Shown: positions 9,627-18,094 of the stretch, piece by piece | Layout of the letters: every line of letters starts with the position of its first letter | Numbering within the stretch: the stretch's first letter is position 1 | Origin: Sphingomonas sp. PR090111-T3T-6A | Lineage (GTDB): Bacteria > Pseudomonadota > Alphaproteobacteria > Sphingomonadales > Sphingomonadaceae | DNA length: 64,000 nt | Direction of reading: 5' to 3' | Assembly: GCF_000383095.1 (NCBI RefSeq) | Contig: NZ_AORL01000010.1 | Coordinates: forward strand, 496,001 to 560,000 | Notes under the pieces: generated by a model | Seen by the model: the letters and a program-made list of their open reading frames with translations, nothing else | The model's database searches: none | What the model was told of the DNA's origin: nothing | Translations under genes and position numbers: made by a program

Positions 9627-10115
9627 ATGCTTCAAAACTTCAGAGTGGCGGAACAAACCGTTGGCCCGCGGAATACCCTGCTCCTTCTTCGGATCGCGCT
9701 CGTCATCGTGTTCCTCTGGTTCGGGTGCATGAAATTCACCCACTATGAAGCCACCGGTAATTCAGGCCTGATCGCCAACAGCCCGTTCATGTCGTGGATG
9801 AACACCGCCTTCGGCATCCAGGGGGCGAGCGACGTGATAGGCGTCATCGAACTCACGACCGCCGCGATGCTGTTCCTCGGCGCTTTCGTGCCCGTGGCAT
9901 CCGCGATCGGTGCCGCGATGTCATGCTGCACCTTCGCGATCACGCTCACTTTCTTCGTGACCACGCCGGGCGTGTTCGAGCCGGCCGCGGGCGGGTTTCC
10001 CGCAATCTCGGCACTGCCGGGCCAGTTCCTGTTGAAGGATGTCGTGCTCCTGGCGGCGTCCCTCAATCTGCTGCTGAACTCGCTCGCGAGCGGCCCGGAA
10101 CCGCGCAAGCGCTGA
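9627..10115 (+). CDS. DUF417 / YkgB (RclC-like) inner membrane protein
   Basis: This 162-residue membrane protein has four helices and the DUF417 marks: LRIALVIVFLWFGCMKFTHYEA near residues 20-42, SPFMSWMN, a mid-protein GVIELTTAAMLFLGAF helix, and the closing segment FLLKDVVLLAASLNLL. In E. coli the relative RclC belongs to the reactive-chlorine operon rclABC; its exact role is unknown. An RclA-like flavoprotein is encoded at 61607-63004 in this window, so two of the three Rcl components are present but scattered. The ATG at 9627 follows AAAGG. An ECF-type promoter precedes the gene and a stem-loop terminator follows. Confidence 0.9.
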   Translation: MLQNFRVAEQTVGPRNTLLLLRIALVIVFLWFGCMKFTHYEATGNSGLIANSPFMSWMNTAFGIQGASDVIGVIELTTAAMLFLGAFVPVASAIGAAMSCCTFAITLTFFVTTPGVFEPAAGGFPAISALPGQFLLKDVVLLAASLNLLLNSLASGPEPRKR

Positions 10116-10123
10116 AAAAGGCA

Positions 10124-10155
10124 CTCGCCCGGGGCATCGACCCGCCTCGGGCGAG
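10124..10155 (+). terminator. Stem-loop terminator after the DUF417 gene
   Basis: CTCGCCCGGGGC (10124-10135) pairs with GCCTCGGGCGAG (10144-10155) with one G-T pair and an 8-base loop. Only three T residues follow, so termination may be incomplete. Confidence 0.65.
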
Positions 10156-10256
10156 CGCGTTTCGTGCCGGTCGACAGGCCGATGCGATCGAGCACCCGCT
10201 CTGGCATTCGAGAATCGTTGGCGCCTCGGGCTGCGCCGTTTACGATCTGCCAGACC

Positions 10257-10718
10257 ATGAGCAGCAGCCAGCGTCATTCCGCGTCCCGCATCATCATCGC
10301 CACACCGCGCGCGATCTTCCGGGCGTTCGTCGATCCCGAGGTGTTGGCGAAGTGGCGGGCGCCGGCCGGCATGAGCGTCGAGCTGCTCGCCTTCGATCCG
10401 CGTCTCGGCGGCGGCTACAAAATGATCCTGCGCTACAAGAGCGGTGGCGGCCGCGGGAAATCGTCGGACGACAGCGACATCGTGCTCGCGCGTTTCGAAG
10501 CGCTCGATGCCGAAGAGCGGATCATCGAGACGATCGTCTTCGAGAGCAGCGATCCGGCCTTCAGCGGCACGATGCGGCTGACCACCACGCTGAAGCCGGT
10601 GACGGGCGGCACCAAGGTCACCTTCCTGGCGGAGGACGTGCCGGCCGGCATCAGCGAGGCCGACCACGTCGCCGGTATGGAGTCGGCGCTCAAGAACCTC
10701 GCCAATCTCCTCGAATAA
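10257..10718 (+). CDS. SRPBCC / AHSA1-like domain protein
   Basis: The 153-residue protein is a single START-like (SRPBCC) domain of the AHSA1 type. It opens with the strand SASRIIIATPRAIFRAF, followed by DPEVLAKWRAPAGM, the usual helix that lies over the hydrophobic cavity. After the glycine-rich GGGYKMILRY come a run of beta strands and a C-terminal helix SALKNLANLLE. Such proteins bind hydrophobic ligands or act as small unidentified enzymes; no substrate can be inferred. The ATG at 10257 starts just before the conserved domain. It is convergent with the P460 cytochrome operon. No ECF-type motif lies in front, though read-through past the weak upstream terminator is possible. Confidence 0.88.
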   Translation: MSSSQRHSASRIIIATPRAIFRAFVDPEVLAKWRAPAGMSVELLAFDPRLGGGYKMILRYKSGGGRGKSSDDSDIVLARFEALDAEERIIETIVFESSDPAFSGTMRLTTTLKPVTGGTKVTFLAEDVPAGISEADHVAGMESALKNLANLLE

Positions 10719-10856
10719 GCCGGCTGGCTCGGTCCGGCCTTGCTGGGCGCGCAGCCGCTCGCCTTCGAAGATCGGCGCCAGGTGCTGTCGCCAACCGGGA
10801 AGATCGTCACCGAGCGGAAGCTCCGCTCCCTCAACCCGCCCGGATCGCCCATGCGG

Positions 10857-11462
10857 TCACTGCTTCAGCACCGGATAGCCGTTCACGTAGATCCAGTCGG
10901 TCGCCTGCGCCGGGACGTGGCAGCTCTGGCAGTCGTTCTTGTAGTCGGTCGACGTGGTATGCGTCGGATTGCCGGCGTCGAACCAGGACCATCCCCAGCC
11001 GTCGCCCCAGAGCGGCTTGCCCGGATGGGAGTTCCTGCTGTCCTTGACCATGACGAACCAGCCCTTGAGCTTGTCGGGATGGCTGACGGTGCCCGTCGTC
11101 ATGTCGCTGGTCGCGGTCTGGTAAACCTCTTTCACCAGCACCGTTCCATCGGGGAATTGCTTCGTCTTCCGGTAGGCGTCGGCAGCGCCCGGAGATGCAT
11201 AGACGATATGCATCTCCTTCGAGCCCTTGCCGGAGTCCGCCGCGATCGCCCAGGTGCCGAGCGTCTGATAGGTCGACCGATAGTCATTGGGGACGCGCAA
11301 ATTCGCGCCGGCATCGACCACGTTCGTATCCGCGGCCGCGGTTCCGGCGACCGACTTGTCCGCGCCCGTCGCCGAGTTCTGGGTACACCCGGCCACGAAA
11401 AGCGCGGCCGACCCGATCAGAAGAGTATGGTTCGCGGCAACCGCCAGTCGTTTCATGCTCAT
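10857..11462 (-). CDS. Cytochrome P460 family lipoprotein (second of pair)
   Basis: This 201-residue exported protein has a lipoprotein signal with the lipobox LFVAGC around residue 22, so it is likely anchored in the periplasm. A P460-type fold follows, with conserved blocks YRTYQTLG-like DYRSTYQTLGTW, FPDGTVLVKEVY and GWGWSWFD. The c-type heme site CQSCH is at about residue 178. Cytochromes P460 carry a heme cross-linked to Lys and oxidise hydroxylamine or bind NO in characterised cases; the role here is inferred only. Start at 11462 follows AGGAGG. It lies 38 bases downstream of a second P460 gene, in one operon under the ECF-type promoter at 12152-12177. Confidence 0.88.
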   Translation of the reverse strand: MSMKRLAVAANHTLLIGSAALFVAGCTQNSATGADKSVAGTAAADTNVVDAGANLRVPNDYRSTYQTLGTWAIAADSGKGSKEMHIVYASPGAADAYRKTKQFPDGTVLVKEVYQTATSDMTTGTVSHPDKLKGWFVMVKDSRNSHPGKPLWGDGWGWSWFDAGNPTHTTSTDYKNDCQSCHVPAQATDWIYVNGYPVLKQ

Positions 11463-11500
11463 GTCGAGCCTCCTGAAGGATTGATCCCGGACAGGGCCGG

Positions 11501-12115
11501 TCATTTCAGCGAAAGATTGTCGAGCAGCGGGTAGAACTGCGTCCAGACATCGTCTTTCTTGGCGCTCGCCATGTGGCAGGAAGCGCATTCCTCCTTCGAC
11601 TTCGGCATGGCCATCGCGGCCTTCGGTTCGTGGTGGTTGAAATTATAATATCCCCAGCCGCCGGTGGCGGCGTAGCGCTTGCTGTCCTTCACGGTGACGT
11701 CCGCGCCGTTGTAAGGACCGGGGAAATAGCCGCGCCCCGAGGGTTCGGTTCGCGAGCCGTCGGGATTCTCCGCCGGCAGGGTGAGCTGCAGCTCCTTGAA
11801 GAAGATCGTCCCTTCCGGAAACTGGCCGGTCTTCTTGTAGATCGCGTAGGATCCGGGCTCGATATAGACGTTATGGAACTCGGGGAAATTGGCCTTCCCG
11901 TCGTTCAGCGCGTTGGGCGTGAGCGGTGATCCGAGATACACCCAGGTGCGCCAGTTCTTCGGCAGGAGGAGCGAGCCGTCGGGCGCATATTCCGGCAGAT
12001 ACCGTCCGGCTTGCGCTTCGGCCGGAGCCTTCGCTCCCGTGCGTGATTGAGCATAGCTGGCAACCGTCACCGCGGCAGCCGCGCTGAGCATCAAAACCGT
12101 CAAAGACTTGCGCAT
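11501..12115 (-). CDS. Cytochrome P460 family protein (first of pair)
   Basis: The 204-residue product starts with a Sec signal peptide (MRKSLTVLMLSAAAAVTVASYAQ) and is predicted periplasmic. The P460 blocks are KNWRTWVYLGSPLTP, FPEFHNVYIEPGSYAIYKKTG, FPEGTIFFKELQL and GWGYYNFN, with the heme motif CASCH near residue 177. It is about one third identical by eye to its downstream neighbour, so the pair probably arose by duplication and may form a two-heme unit that detoxifies nitrogen or sulfur species. The ATG at 12115 follows GGAGG. The ECF-type promoter is 37 bases upstream, putting both cytochromes in the regulon. Confidence 0.9.
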   Translation of the reverse strand: MRKSLTVLMLSAAAAVTVASYAQSRTGAKAPAEAQAGRYLPEYAPDGSLLLPKNWRTWVYLGSPLTPNALNDGKANFPEFHNVYIEPGSYAIYKKTGQFPEGTIFFKELQLTLPAENPDGSRTEPSGRGYFPGPYNGADVTVKDSKRYAATGGWGYYNFNHHEPKAAMAMPKSKEECASCHMASAKKDDVWTQFYPLLDNLSLK

Positions 12116-12151
12116 CCCAACCTCCTCCATGCCCTTGGTTCCGAGGAGGTT

Positions 12152-12177
12152 CACGAACGAGATGCGGCAAAGGTTAC
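12152..12177 (-). promoter_or_regulatory. ECF-type promoter for the P460 cytochrome pair
   Basis: Minus strand GTAACC (12177-12172), 16 bases, CGTG (12155-12152). Confidence 0.8.
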
Positions 12178-12221
12178 AACCCCGGCCGCACCTCCGTACA
12201 ATCACGGAAAATCCAGTTGGA

Positions 12222-12722
12222 TTACCCGTGGCGGCCGGTCTCGAAGAGGAACCAGGCGCGCTGCTCGGCCTCGTCCGTCCAGGCGTCGATCAGCCCCGAT
12301 GTCGCGTTGTCGCGGGCCTCGTCGGCGACGGCCTTGGCCGCCCGCAGGGACTGGACGAGGTGGAGATTGTCGTTGGCGAGTTCGGCAAGCATGTCGCGCG
12401 CGCCGACGAACCCGGCGTTGTTCTCAGGCAGCGTCTGGCGCCGGGCGATGTCGCTGATCGAGCGCACGGTGGTCTTCCCGATCTTGCGGACCCGCTCCGC
12501 GATCGCATCCGTGCTGAGCAGGATCTGCCCCGCCTGCTCGTCGAACAGCAGATGATAGTCGCGGAAATTGGGACCCGACACGTGCCAGTGGAAATTCTTG
12601 GTCTTGAGGTAGAGCGCGAAGCTGTCCGCGAGCGTCGCGTTCAGCCGGTCCGCCAGGGCAACGGTCGCTTCGGTGCCGAGATCCGAGGGTGTATTGAGCT
12701 GCTCCGGACTGGCCGTCGTCAT
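12222..12722 (-). CDS. dps: Dps-family DNA-protection / mini-ferritin protein
   Basis: The 166-residue protein is a Dps four-helix bundle. The ferroxidase-site pattern is present: KNFHWHVSGPNFRDYHLLFDEQ (His, His, Asp, Glu) at about residues 42-63. A long Leu/Ala helix follows in the middle. Dps dodecamers oxidise Fe(II) with peroxide, store the iron and coat DNA. The start at 12722 follows a GGAGA site. It is the second gene behind the DUF2171 protein, separated by 56 bases, and both read from the ECF-type promoter at 13115-13140. That gives Dps sigma-factor control suited to oxidative stress. Confidence 0.95.
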   Translation of the reverse strand: MTTASPEQLNTPSDLGTEATVALADRLNATLADSFALYLKTKNFHWHVSGPNFRDYHLLFDEQAGQILLSTDAIAERVRKIGKTTVRSISDIARRQTLPENNAGFVGARDMLAELANDNLHLVQSLRAAKAVADEARDNATSGLIDAWTDEAEQRAWFLFETGRHG

Positions 12723-12778
12723 GCGATCTTCTCCTTCATACCGGACGGCAAGGCGCCGCCGCGGCATCGTGCCGGTGT

Positions 12779-13021
12779 TCACTCTTCTTCCTCGAACGTG
12801 ACGGCGACATCGCCGTTCGCGCTGAGGCGGACCTTGTCGCCCTCGACCTCGGCGACGAGCCCGCGCGAGATGAAATGGTGATGGCCCTTGTGCTGGCCTT
12901 CGCCGCTGTCGCTGCGCATCAGCTTGATGCGATCGCCGACCACCCGGTCCACGGTTCCGACGTGCGCGCCGTCCGCGCCGATCACTTCCATCTTTTCCTT
13001 CACCGCTTCAAATCCCGCCAT
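12779..13021 (-). CDS. DUF2171 domain protein
   Basis: This 80-residue protein matches DUF2171: the core EKMEVIGADGAHVGTVDRVVGD followed by a histidine cluster KGHHHFIS and a final acidic strand VAVTFEEEE. DUF2171 proteins are small PRC-barrel-like beta proteins of unknown function, common in stress-induced clusters. The start at 13021 (MAGF) is preferred because GGAGG lies 5 bases upstream; a second ATG at 13033 is possible. It is the first gene of the operon with dps and lies about 94 bases behind the ECF-type promoter. Confidence 0.88.
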   Translation of the reverse strand: MAGFEAVKEKMEVIGADGAHVGTVDRVVGDRIKLMRSDSGEGQHKGHHHFISRGLVAEVEGDKVRLSANGDVAVTFEEEE

Positions 13022-13114
13022 CTGATCCTCCATGGATTGCCTCGGCCCAGGGGTGCCCCGGTAAGGGGATATTCGGGGCCCGTCGGAGGCCTCTGCACCC
13101 CGTGGCCCCATTCA

Positions 13115-13140
13115 CTCGCCCGCCCGACGATCAAGGTTAC
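13115..13140 (-). promoter_or_regulatory. ECF-type promoter for the DUF2171-dps operon
   Basis: Minus strand GTAACC (13140-13135), 16 bases, CGAG (13118-13115). It begins directly behind the stop codon of corA. Confidence 0.82.
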
Positions 13141-13141
13141 A

Positions 13142-14173
13142 TCAGCCGGCGCCGGGCATCCCGTGGAAGCGCGCCGGCCGAGGCTTGCGCGCGGGATCGG
13201 CGCGGCCGGATTGAAGCCAGCCCAGCCGGCGGAAGCGCCAGTAGAGGATGCCGCAGATCGCGATCATCACGCCCAGCACGATGAAATAGCCGAACCGGAG
13301 CCGGGTCTCGGGCATATAGGCGAAATTCATGCCGTAGATGCCCGCGATCGCGGTCGGGATGGCGAGGATGCCCGCCCAGGCGGCGAGCTGGCGGGTGATG
13401 GCGGACTGACGCTGCTGCTCGAGCAGGCTGCTGGCCTCGAGCGCCGTGCGGATGACGTCGATCAGGCCGTCGCTCATCGCGTCGATGCGCGCCAGATGGT
13501 CGAGCACGTCCCGGAAATAGGGTTTCGCCTCGTTGGAGACGCAGGGGACGTCGAGGCTGGCGAGCTTGTTGCAGACCTCGCTCATCCGCGTGAGCACATG
13601 CTTGAAGTGGATCGTCTCGCGGCGGAGCTGGAAGATCCGGCCGATCTCGTCGCGATCGAGGGAATCGTCGAGGAGGCGCTTCTCCATCAACAGCACCTCG
13701 TCCGCGATCATCTGCACGATCGGAAAATAATCGTCGACGATCAGGTCGAGCACCTCGTGGATCACATATTCCGGGCCCTTCACGTTCCGCGCCGCGATCC
13801 TGTCGATCCGCCCCCTCAGCCGGCGGCCGAAGTCGGTTTCCATCCGGCAGACCGTGATGACGCGCTGCTCGGAGAGGAAGATGCTGACGTCGGTATATTC
13901 GATTCTGCTGGCGCCGAGTTCTGCGGCCTTCGCGACCACGAAGACATGGTCGGGGTAGAGGTCGACCTTCGCGAGCTGGGAGAGGCTCATCGAGTCCTCG
14001 ACCGCAAGCTCATGCAGGCCGTAGGCGGCTTGCAGCTTGCCGATGTCGTCTCCCTCGACGTCGACCACGTCGATCCAGGCGAAGCCGTGCTCGGGTGCGA
14101 TCAGCGCCGCGCCGTCCCAATCGGACCAGCGCGGCGGCTGGTCCCCGCCGTGGACGGCCGCGACGATGCTCAT
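13142..14173 (-). CDS. corA: CorA-family magnesium/cobalt transporter
   Basis: The 343-residue protein has the CorA plan: an N-terminal cytoplasmic alpha/beta domain, a long helical stalk (about 130-270), and two C-terminal membrane helices. The signature YGMNF is at about residue 280, ending the first helix (ILAIPTAIAGIYGMNF). The loop after it reads AYMPETR instead of the classical MPEL, which is a small departure. It forms pentameric channels for Mg2+ or other divalent ions in the inner membrane. It follows the acetyltransferase gene by 36 bases, and both are probably read from the ECF-type promoter at 14589-14614. Confidence 0.94.
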   Translation of the reverse strand: MSIVAAVHGGDQPPRWSDWDGAALIAPEHGFAWIDVVDVEGDDIGKLQAAYGLHELAVEDSMSLSQLAKVDLYPDHVFVVAKAAELGASRIEYTDVSIFLSEQRVITVCRMETDFGRRLRGRIDRIAARNVKGPEYVIHEVLDLIVDDYFPIVQMIADEVLLMEKRLLDDSLDRDEIGRIFQLRRETIHFKHVLTRMSEVCNKLASLDVPCVSNEAKPYFRDVLDHLARIDAMSDGLIDVIRTALEASSLLEQQRQSAITRQLAAWAGILAIPTAIAGIYGMNFAYMPETRLRFGYFIVLGVMIAICGILYWRFRRLGWLQSGRADPARKPRPARFHGMPGAG

Positions 14174-14209
14174 CTCGTCCCCGCCGGCCGGGCGCCGTCC
14201 TGCGCGCGC

Positions 14210-14491
14210 TCAGCCATCGAGCATCGCAGCATATTCGGGATGCTGCGCGGCGTAGGATGCCATGAACGGGCATTTGGCGATCACCCGCTTGCCGTCTGCC
14301 CGGAGCGTCTCGAACACGGCGTGCGCCAGCCGCTTGCCGATCCCCTGGCCGCCATATTCGCTCGGCACCTCGGTATGCCGGAGCACGACCCGGCCGTCCT
14401 CGATGCCGTAGTAGGTCACCGCGACCGCATCGTCCGCGATCGGAAGCTCGTAGCGTTTCATCGCAACATTGTTGATGATCTCGTCCGCCAT
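14210..14491 (-). CDS. GNAT-type N-acetyltransferase (COG2388/YidJ-like)
   Basis: This 93-residue protein is a minimal acetyltransferase of the COG2388 type. It has the beta hairpin AVTYYGIEDGRVVLRHTEVP, the acetyl-CoA loop EYGGQGIGKRL at about residues 44-54, and the closing block VIAKCPFMASYAAQHPEY that defines the family. Members are very short GNAT proteins whose substrates are unknown; some modify small amines or protein termini. The ATG at 14491 follows GAAGG. It is the first gene of an operon with corA, behind a divergent pair of ECF-type promoters shared with the antiporter gene. Confidence 0.9.
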   Translation of the reverse strand: MADEIINNVAMKRYELPIADDAVAVTYYGIEDGRVVLRHTEVPSEYGGQGIGKRLAHAVFETLRADGKRVIAKCPFMASYAAQHPEYAAMLDG

Positions 14492-14588
14492 CCTGCGTTC
14501 CTTCCGTGTCCCCGGCGTGGTCGCCTGCCGGGCGCCGGCATCCACCATCATGGCAGATCCACCGCGAACGCACCGGCCCCACCGGTTG

Positions 14589-14614
14589 CTCGATACGGTT
14601 CGGGGAACGGTTAC
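14589..14614 (-). promoter_or_regulatory. ECF-type promoter for the acetyltransferase-corA operon
   Basis: Minus strand GTAACC (14614-14609), 16 bases, CGAG (14592-14589). It is back to back with a plus-strand copy 26 bases away. Confidence 0.82.
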
Positions 14615-14640
14615 ACACCGATCCCGGACCGCGCCTCCTC

Positions 14641-14666
14641 GTAACCGAGCGCTCGCTCGGGCCGGT
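14641..14666 (+). promoter_or_regulatory. ECF-type promoter for the CPA2 antiporter gene
   Basis: GTAACC (14641-14646), 16 bases, CGGT (14663-14666), the divergent partner of the 14589-14614 copy. Confidence 0.75.
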
Positions 14667-14725
14667 AAGCATATCGATCGCGTGTGGAAACCGCCGGGCG
14701 CCGGCGAACAAGTGGGGTAGGGTGG

Positions 14726-16405
14726 GTGGACATCGCCGAGACCGTTTTTCCGATCCTGGTCATCCTGGCGCTCGGCATCATGGCCGCCGTCCTGTCGCGG
14801 ATGGCGAAGGTCAATCCGATCGTCGGCTATCTCGTGCTGGGCGTTCTCGTGTCGGCGGTCCGCCCCGAGCTGCTCTCGGCCGGTGGAACGGTGCACCTGC
14901 TCGCCGAGCTGGGCGTCGTCTTCCTCCTCTTCGACATCGGCCTCCATTTCTCGACCGCGCACGTCCGGCACGAGGCCGGCAACATCTTCGGGTTCGGCCC
15001 CCTCCAGGTCAGCGCCTCGACCATCGTCATCGGGCTCTGCGCGTGGGCGCTCGGCCTCCCGCCGGTCGGAGCGTTCATCGTCGGGGCCACCCTCTCGCTC
15101 TCCTCGACCGCGATCGTCGCCGGCGTGATCGCCGAGCGTCGCCAGCAGAATTGTCCGGTCGCGCTCACCGCGACGGCGATCCTGATCTTCCAGGATGTCG
15201 CGGCGATCTTCCTTCTAATCCTGACGACGTCGCTCGAAAGCGGCGCCGCCGTGCCGGCCATGTTCGCCGCGCTCGTCAAGACGATCGTAGCGGTCGCCGT
15301 GGCGCTGCTCGCCGCGCGCTTCATCGTCCGGCCGCTGTTCGTGATCCTGTCCCGCCACGGCGGGGAGGAGGTCTTCACGGCGACCGCCCTCCTGATCGCG
15401 CTCGCCGCGGGCTGGTCCGCCGCCATGGCCGGATTGTCGATGACATTGGGCGCCTTCCTCGGCGGCATGATGGTCGCCGAGAGCCCATTCAAGGCAAGCG
15501 TCCGGTCCGAGATCGGGCCGTTCCGCGGCCTGCTGGTGAGCTTCTTCTTCCTGTCGGTCGGCGCGTCGCTCGACATGGCGGTCATCGCGAGAGCCTGGCC
15601 CGCGATCATCGCCATCTCCCTCGCCATGATCCTGCTGAAGTCGATCGCGAACATCGTCTCGAGCCTGACCTTCCGCTGGTCGGTGCCGGGCTCGGTGCAG
15701 CTCGGCGTCCTCTTGGCGGGCGGCTCGGAATTCGCCTTCATCGTGCTCGCCATGCCGGGCGTTCGCGACGCCGTGGGCGATGCCGTCGTGGCGGACCTCA
15801 TCGCCGCGGTCGCGCTGACGCTCGCGCTCACGCCGGCCCTGGGCTTTATCGGCCGCAATGTTGCGGGCCGCCTGCGGATGCGCGCGACGCTCAAGATGCG
15901 GACGGAATTGGTGCCGCGCGGAAAGACCAACCCGGTCCTCATCGTCGGCATGGGCGAGGTCGGGCGCACGATCGCGGATGCGCTCGAGGCGTTCGACATC
16001 GGCTATGACGCGATCGAGCGCGACGGGGCACGCCTCAGGAGCGCGGTCGCGGACGGCTATAATGCGTCCTTCGGCGATGCGGCGGACGCGAGGCTCTGGC
16101 GCGCGCTCGACCTCGGCGGGCGGCAATTCAGCGTGATGACGGACGCCTCGATCGAGGCGGCGCGCGATTGGATGCCGTCTTCCCTCGCGCTGTTTCCCAA
16201 TCTCCACCGGCTCTGGGTGACCGAGACGGACGACGAGGCCGAACAGCTCAACGAGCTGGGGATCGAGGCGGTGGTGTCGCCTGAAGATTCGCACGGTCTC
16301 GAGGCGGCCCAGGCGCTGCTCATGGCGTTCGGGATATCGCCGGAGGCGGCGTCGGCCTGGACGGACCGGCAGCGCGCGCGGATTGCGAGTCCCCTCGCCG
16401 CGTGA
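14726..16405 (+). CDS. CPA2-family cation:proton antiporter with C-terminal NAD-binding domain
   Basis: This is a 559-residue KefB/KefC-type transporter counted from the GTG at 14726; other GTG starts at 14717 and 14684 are possible. The N-terminal part holds about 12 membrane helices with CPA2 marks: NPIVGYLVLGVL, ELGVVFLLFDIGLHFS, SLSSTAIVAGVI, FQDVAAI and GAFLGGMMVAES. The C-terminal cytoplasmic part has a Rossmann-like start PVLIVGMGEVGRTIADAL, as in KTN/TrkA-N domains. Such proteins exchange K+ or Na+ for protons, often to acidify the cytoplasm against electrophiles. The ECF-type promoter at 14641-14666 fits that protective role. Ion and ligand are inferred from the family. Confidence 0.92.
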   Translation: MDIAETVFPILVILALGIMAAVLSRMAKVNPIVGYLVLGVLVSAVRPELLSAGGTVHLLAELGVVFLLFDIGLHFSTAHVRHEAGNIFGFGPLQVSASTIVIGLCAWALGLPPVGAFIVGATLSLSSTAIVAGVIAERRQQNCPVALTATAILIFQDVAAIFLLILTTSLESGAAVPAMFAALVKTIVAVAVALLAARFIVRPLFVILSRHGGEEVFTATALLIALAAGWSAAMAGLSMTLGAFLGGMMVAESPFKASVRSEIGPFRGLLVSFFFLSVGASLDMAVIARAWPAIIAISLAMILLKSIANIVSSLTFRWSVPGSVQLGVLLAGGSEFAFIVLAMPGVRDAVGDAVVADLIAAVALTLALTPALGFIGRNVAGRLRMRATLKMRTELVPRGKTNPVLIVGMGEVGRTIADALEAFDIGYDAIERDGARLRSAVADGYNASFGDAADARLWRALDLGGRQFSVMTDASIEAARDWMPSSLALFPNLHRLWVTETDDEAEQLNELGIEAVVSPEDSHGLEAAQALLMAFGISPEAASAWTDRQRARIASPLAA

Positions 16406-16445
16406 GGGGCCGCGCACCCGGACAAGCGGTGCGGCCGGCGAGCCT

Positions 16446-16471
16446 GTAACCCCGCGCTCGAGTTCCGCGAG
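16446..16471 (+). promoter_or_regulatory. ECF-type promoter for the first AraC-type regulator
   Basis: GTAACC (16446-16451), 16 bases, CGAG (16468-16471), 81 bases before the regulator start. Confidence 0.8.
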
Positions 16472-16551
16472 CGAAGGCATATTGGCTGCGCCGGGAGGGA
16501 CATCGTGCATCATCCGCTGATCCTGAAACGATCTGGCGTGAGAACCGGCCT

Positions 16552-17442
16552 GTGAATCCCGCCATGCGCCCCGCCGCCACCTGGCATGCGTCGCTTCGTC
16601 CGGCCGGTGTCCTGGCGGCGAAGGAGCGCCTCTATCGCGCCATCACATTCGACGCGACGCCACCCGAGGTCGAGCAGCCGCCACTGCTCGAGGACGTCCT
16701 GTGCATCCACAGGGGCGGTCCCAAGCGGATCAAGCGCCACCGGGCGTCCCGGACGAGCGTCCATGAGATGCCCGACCTGGCGCTCACGATCCTGCCGAGA
16801 TACCAGCATAATCGCTGGGCGACCGAAGGGCCGATCCGCTACACCCATCTCGTCATATCGCCGTGCCGGATGGGCGAGATTCTCGAGAGCGAATTCTCGC
16901 TCCACCGCGATCAGATCGAGCTGCGCGACGATGTCGGCTTCACCGATCCTCTCCTGAGTTCCACCGCGTCCGCGCTGTGCGGGCTCGCCGCCGCGGGCGC
17001 AAATCCGGGCCGGCTCTTCACGGACGCCCTGCTCACGAGCTTCATCATCGCGCTCTTCCGATCGAGGTCGGACGCGGAGCGTGCCGGCGGTTCACCAGGA
17101 CGCGCGGGGCCGTCGGGCGGGATCGCGCCCTGGCGGCTCAAGCAGGTGCTGGACTATCTCGAGGATCATATCCTGGACGATCCCGGCTATGACGAACTCG
17201 CCCGGCTCGCCGGCTGCAGCCGCTCCCACCTGTTCCGGTCGTTTCGAGACGCGACGGGACTGCCTCCGGGCAAATATCTCGACCGGCTGAGGGTCAGGCG
17301 GGCCCGGACGCTGCTCGAGCGCGGCGCCTCCGTCGGGGAAGCCGCCGCCGCGTCCGGTCTCGGGCAGGCGGGACGGCTCTCGCGCGCATTCCTCAGGCAC
17401 TTCGGCATGACGCCCACGGAATATCGCCGCTGGTATCGGTGA
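16552..17442 (+). CDS. AraC-family transcriptional regulator
   Basis: The 296-residue protein has a non-conserved N-terminal sensing half and a C-terminal AraC DNA-binding domain. The first helix-turn-helix reads YDELARLAGCSRSHLFRSFRDATG (about residues 210-233) and the second region gives VGEAAAASGLGQAGRLSRAFLRHFGMTPTEYRRW. The GTG at 16552 is listed; an ATG at 16564 four codons later is equally likely. It is under an ECF-type promoter, so the sigma factor appears to control secondary regulators. It is convergent with the MarR-type gene. The effector and target are not evident. Confidence 0.9.
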   Translation: MNPAMRPAATWHASLRPAGVLAAKERLYRAITFDATPPEVEQPPLLEDVLCIHRGGPKRIKRHRASRTSVHEMPDLALTILPRYQHNRWATEGPIRYTHLVISPCRMGEILESEFSLHRDQIELRDDVGFTDPLLSSTASALCGLAAAGANPGRLFTDALLTSFIIALFRSRSDAERAGGSPGRAGPSGGIAPWRLKQVLDYLEDHILDDPGYDELARLAGCSRSHLFRSFRDATGLPPGKYLDRLRVRRARTLLERGASVGEAAAASGLGQAGRLSRAFLRHFGMTPTEYRRWYR

Positions 17443-17530
17443 CGCGCGCGCCGTCTCGCGGCGGCGGGCTCCGAAGCGCAACGGCGGGGCAGGGCCACCA
17501 GCTATCGAAGCGCCCGGCGGCGGCCGTTCA

Positions 17531-18064
17531 TCAGGGATTGCCCGCGGGCGCCAGCAGCCCGAAGATCTCCATCGGACAACCGGCGCAGCGACGCTCGTCA
17601 CAGAAACGGCATGTCGTGAGCGCGGACAGCGCGTCTTCGGGCAGCGCCGCCACAATCGCTTCGGCCGCCCGCTCGAGCGCGGCGCAATCCTCAGGCGCGA
17701 TCCGATCGAGCAGGGGTGTGAGCGCGGCGCGCCGAAGCGCAAGCAGCCTGTCACGCTGCTCGCTGCCGTCCGGCGTCAATGTCAGGCTCATCACCCTGCG
17801 ATCCGCGGGCGAGGGCCGCTTCTCCACGAGGTTGCGCTCGACGAGGCGCTCGACGAGGCGGACCGTGCCGGCATGCGACAGCCGCAGGACACGGCTGAGC
17901 TGATCGATCGACAGGGCCGGCGCATGACCGATCACGGTCAGCGCCGCCGCCGTCTCTCCGCCGAGCGGCATGCCCTCGGCGATCGCGGAGCGTATCTGGT
18001 CGGACACGCCGAGCGCCAGCGCGCCCAGAAGATTCACCAATCGATCCGATGCGTTCAACGCCAT
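17531..18064 (-). CDS. MarR-family regulator with C-terminal cysteine cluster
   Basis: This 177-residue regulator has a winged-helix core: LSIDQLSRVLRLSHAGTVRLVERL as recognition unit and LVEKRPSPADRRVMSLTLTPDG as wing with the typical DRR. After the dimer helices it ends in CRFCDERRCAGCP (about residues 152-164), four Cys in 13 residues, which looks like a zinc or redox site and is unusual for MarR. The ATG at 18064 is chosen over a TTG two codons earlier. It is divergent from the AhpD-like gene across 62 bases that contain a palindrome. It therefore probably represses that gene in response to oxidant or metal. Confidence 0.9.
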   Translation of the reverse strand: MALNASDRLVNLLGALALGVSDQIRSAIAEGMPLGGETAAALTVIGHAPALSIDQLSRVLRLSHAGTVRLVERLVERNLVEKRPSPADRRVMSLTLTPDGSEQRDRLLALRRAALTPLLDRIAPEDCAALERAAEAIVAALPEDALSALTTCRFCDERRCAGCPMEIFGLLAPAGNP

Positions 18065-18094
18065 TGCCAACCCGTGCCCATGTTTGTATGAATG

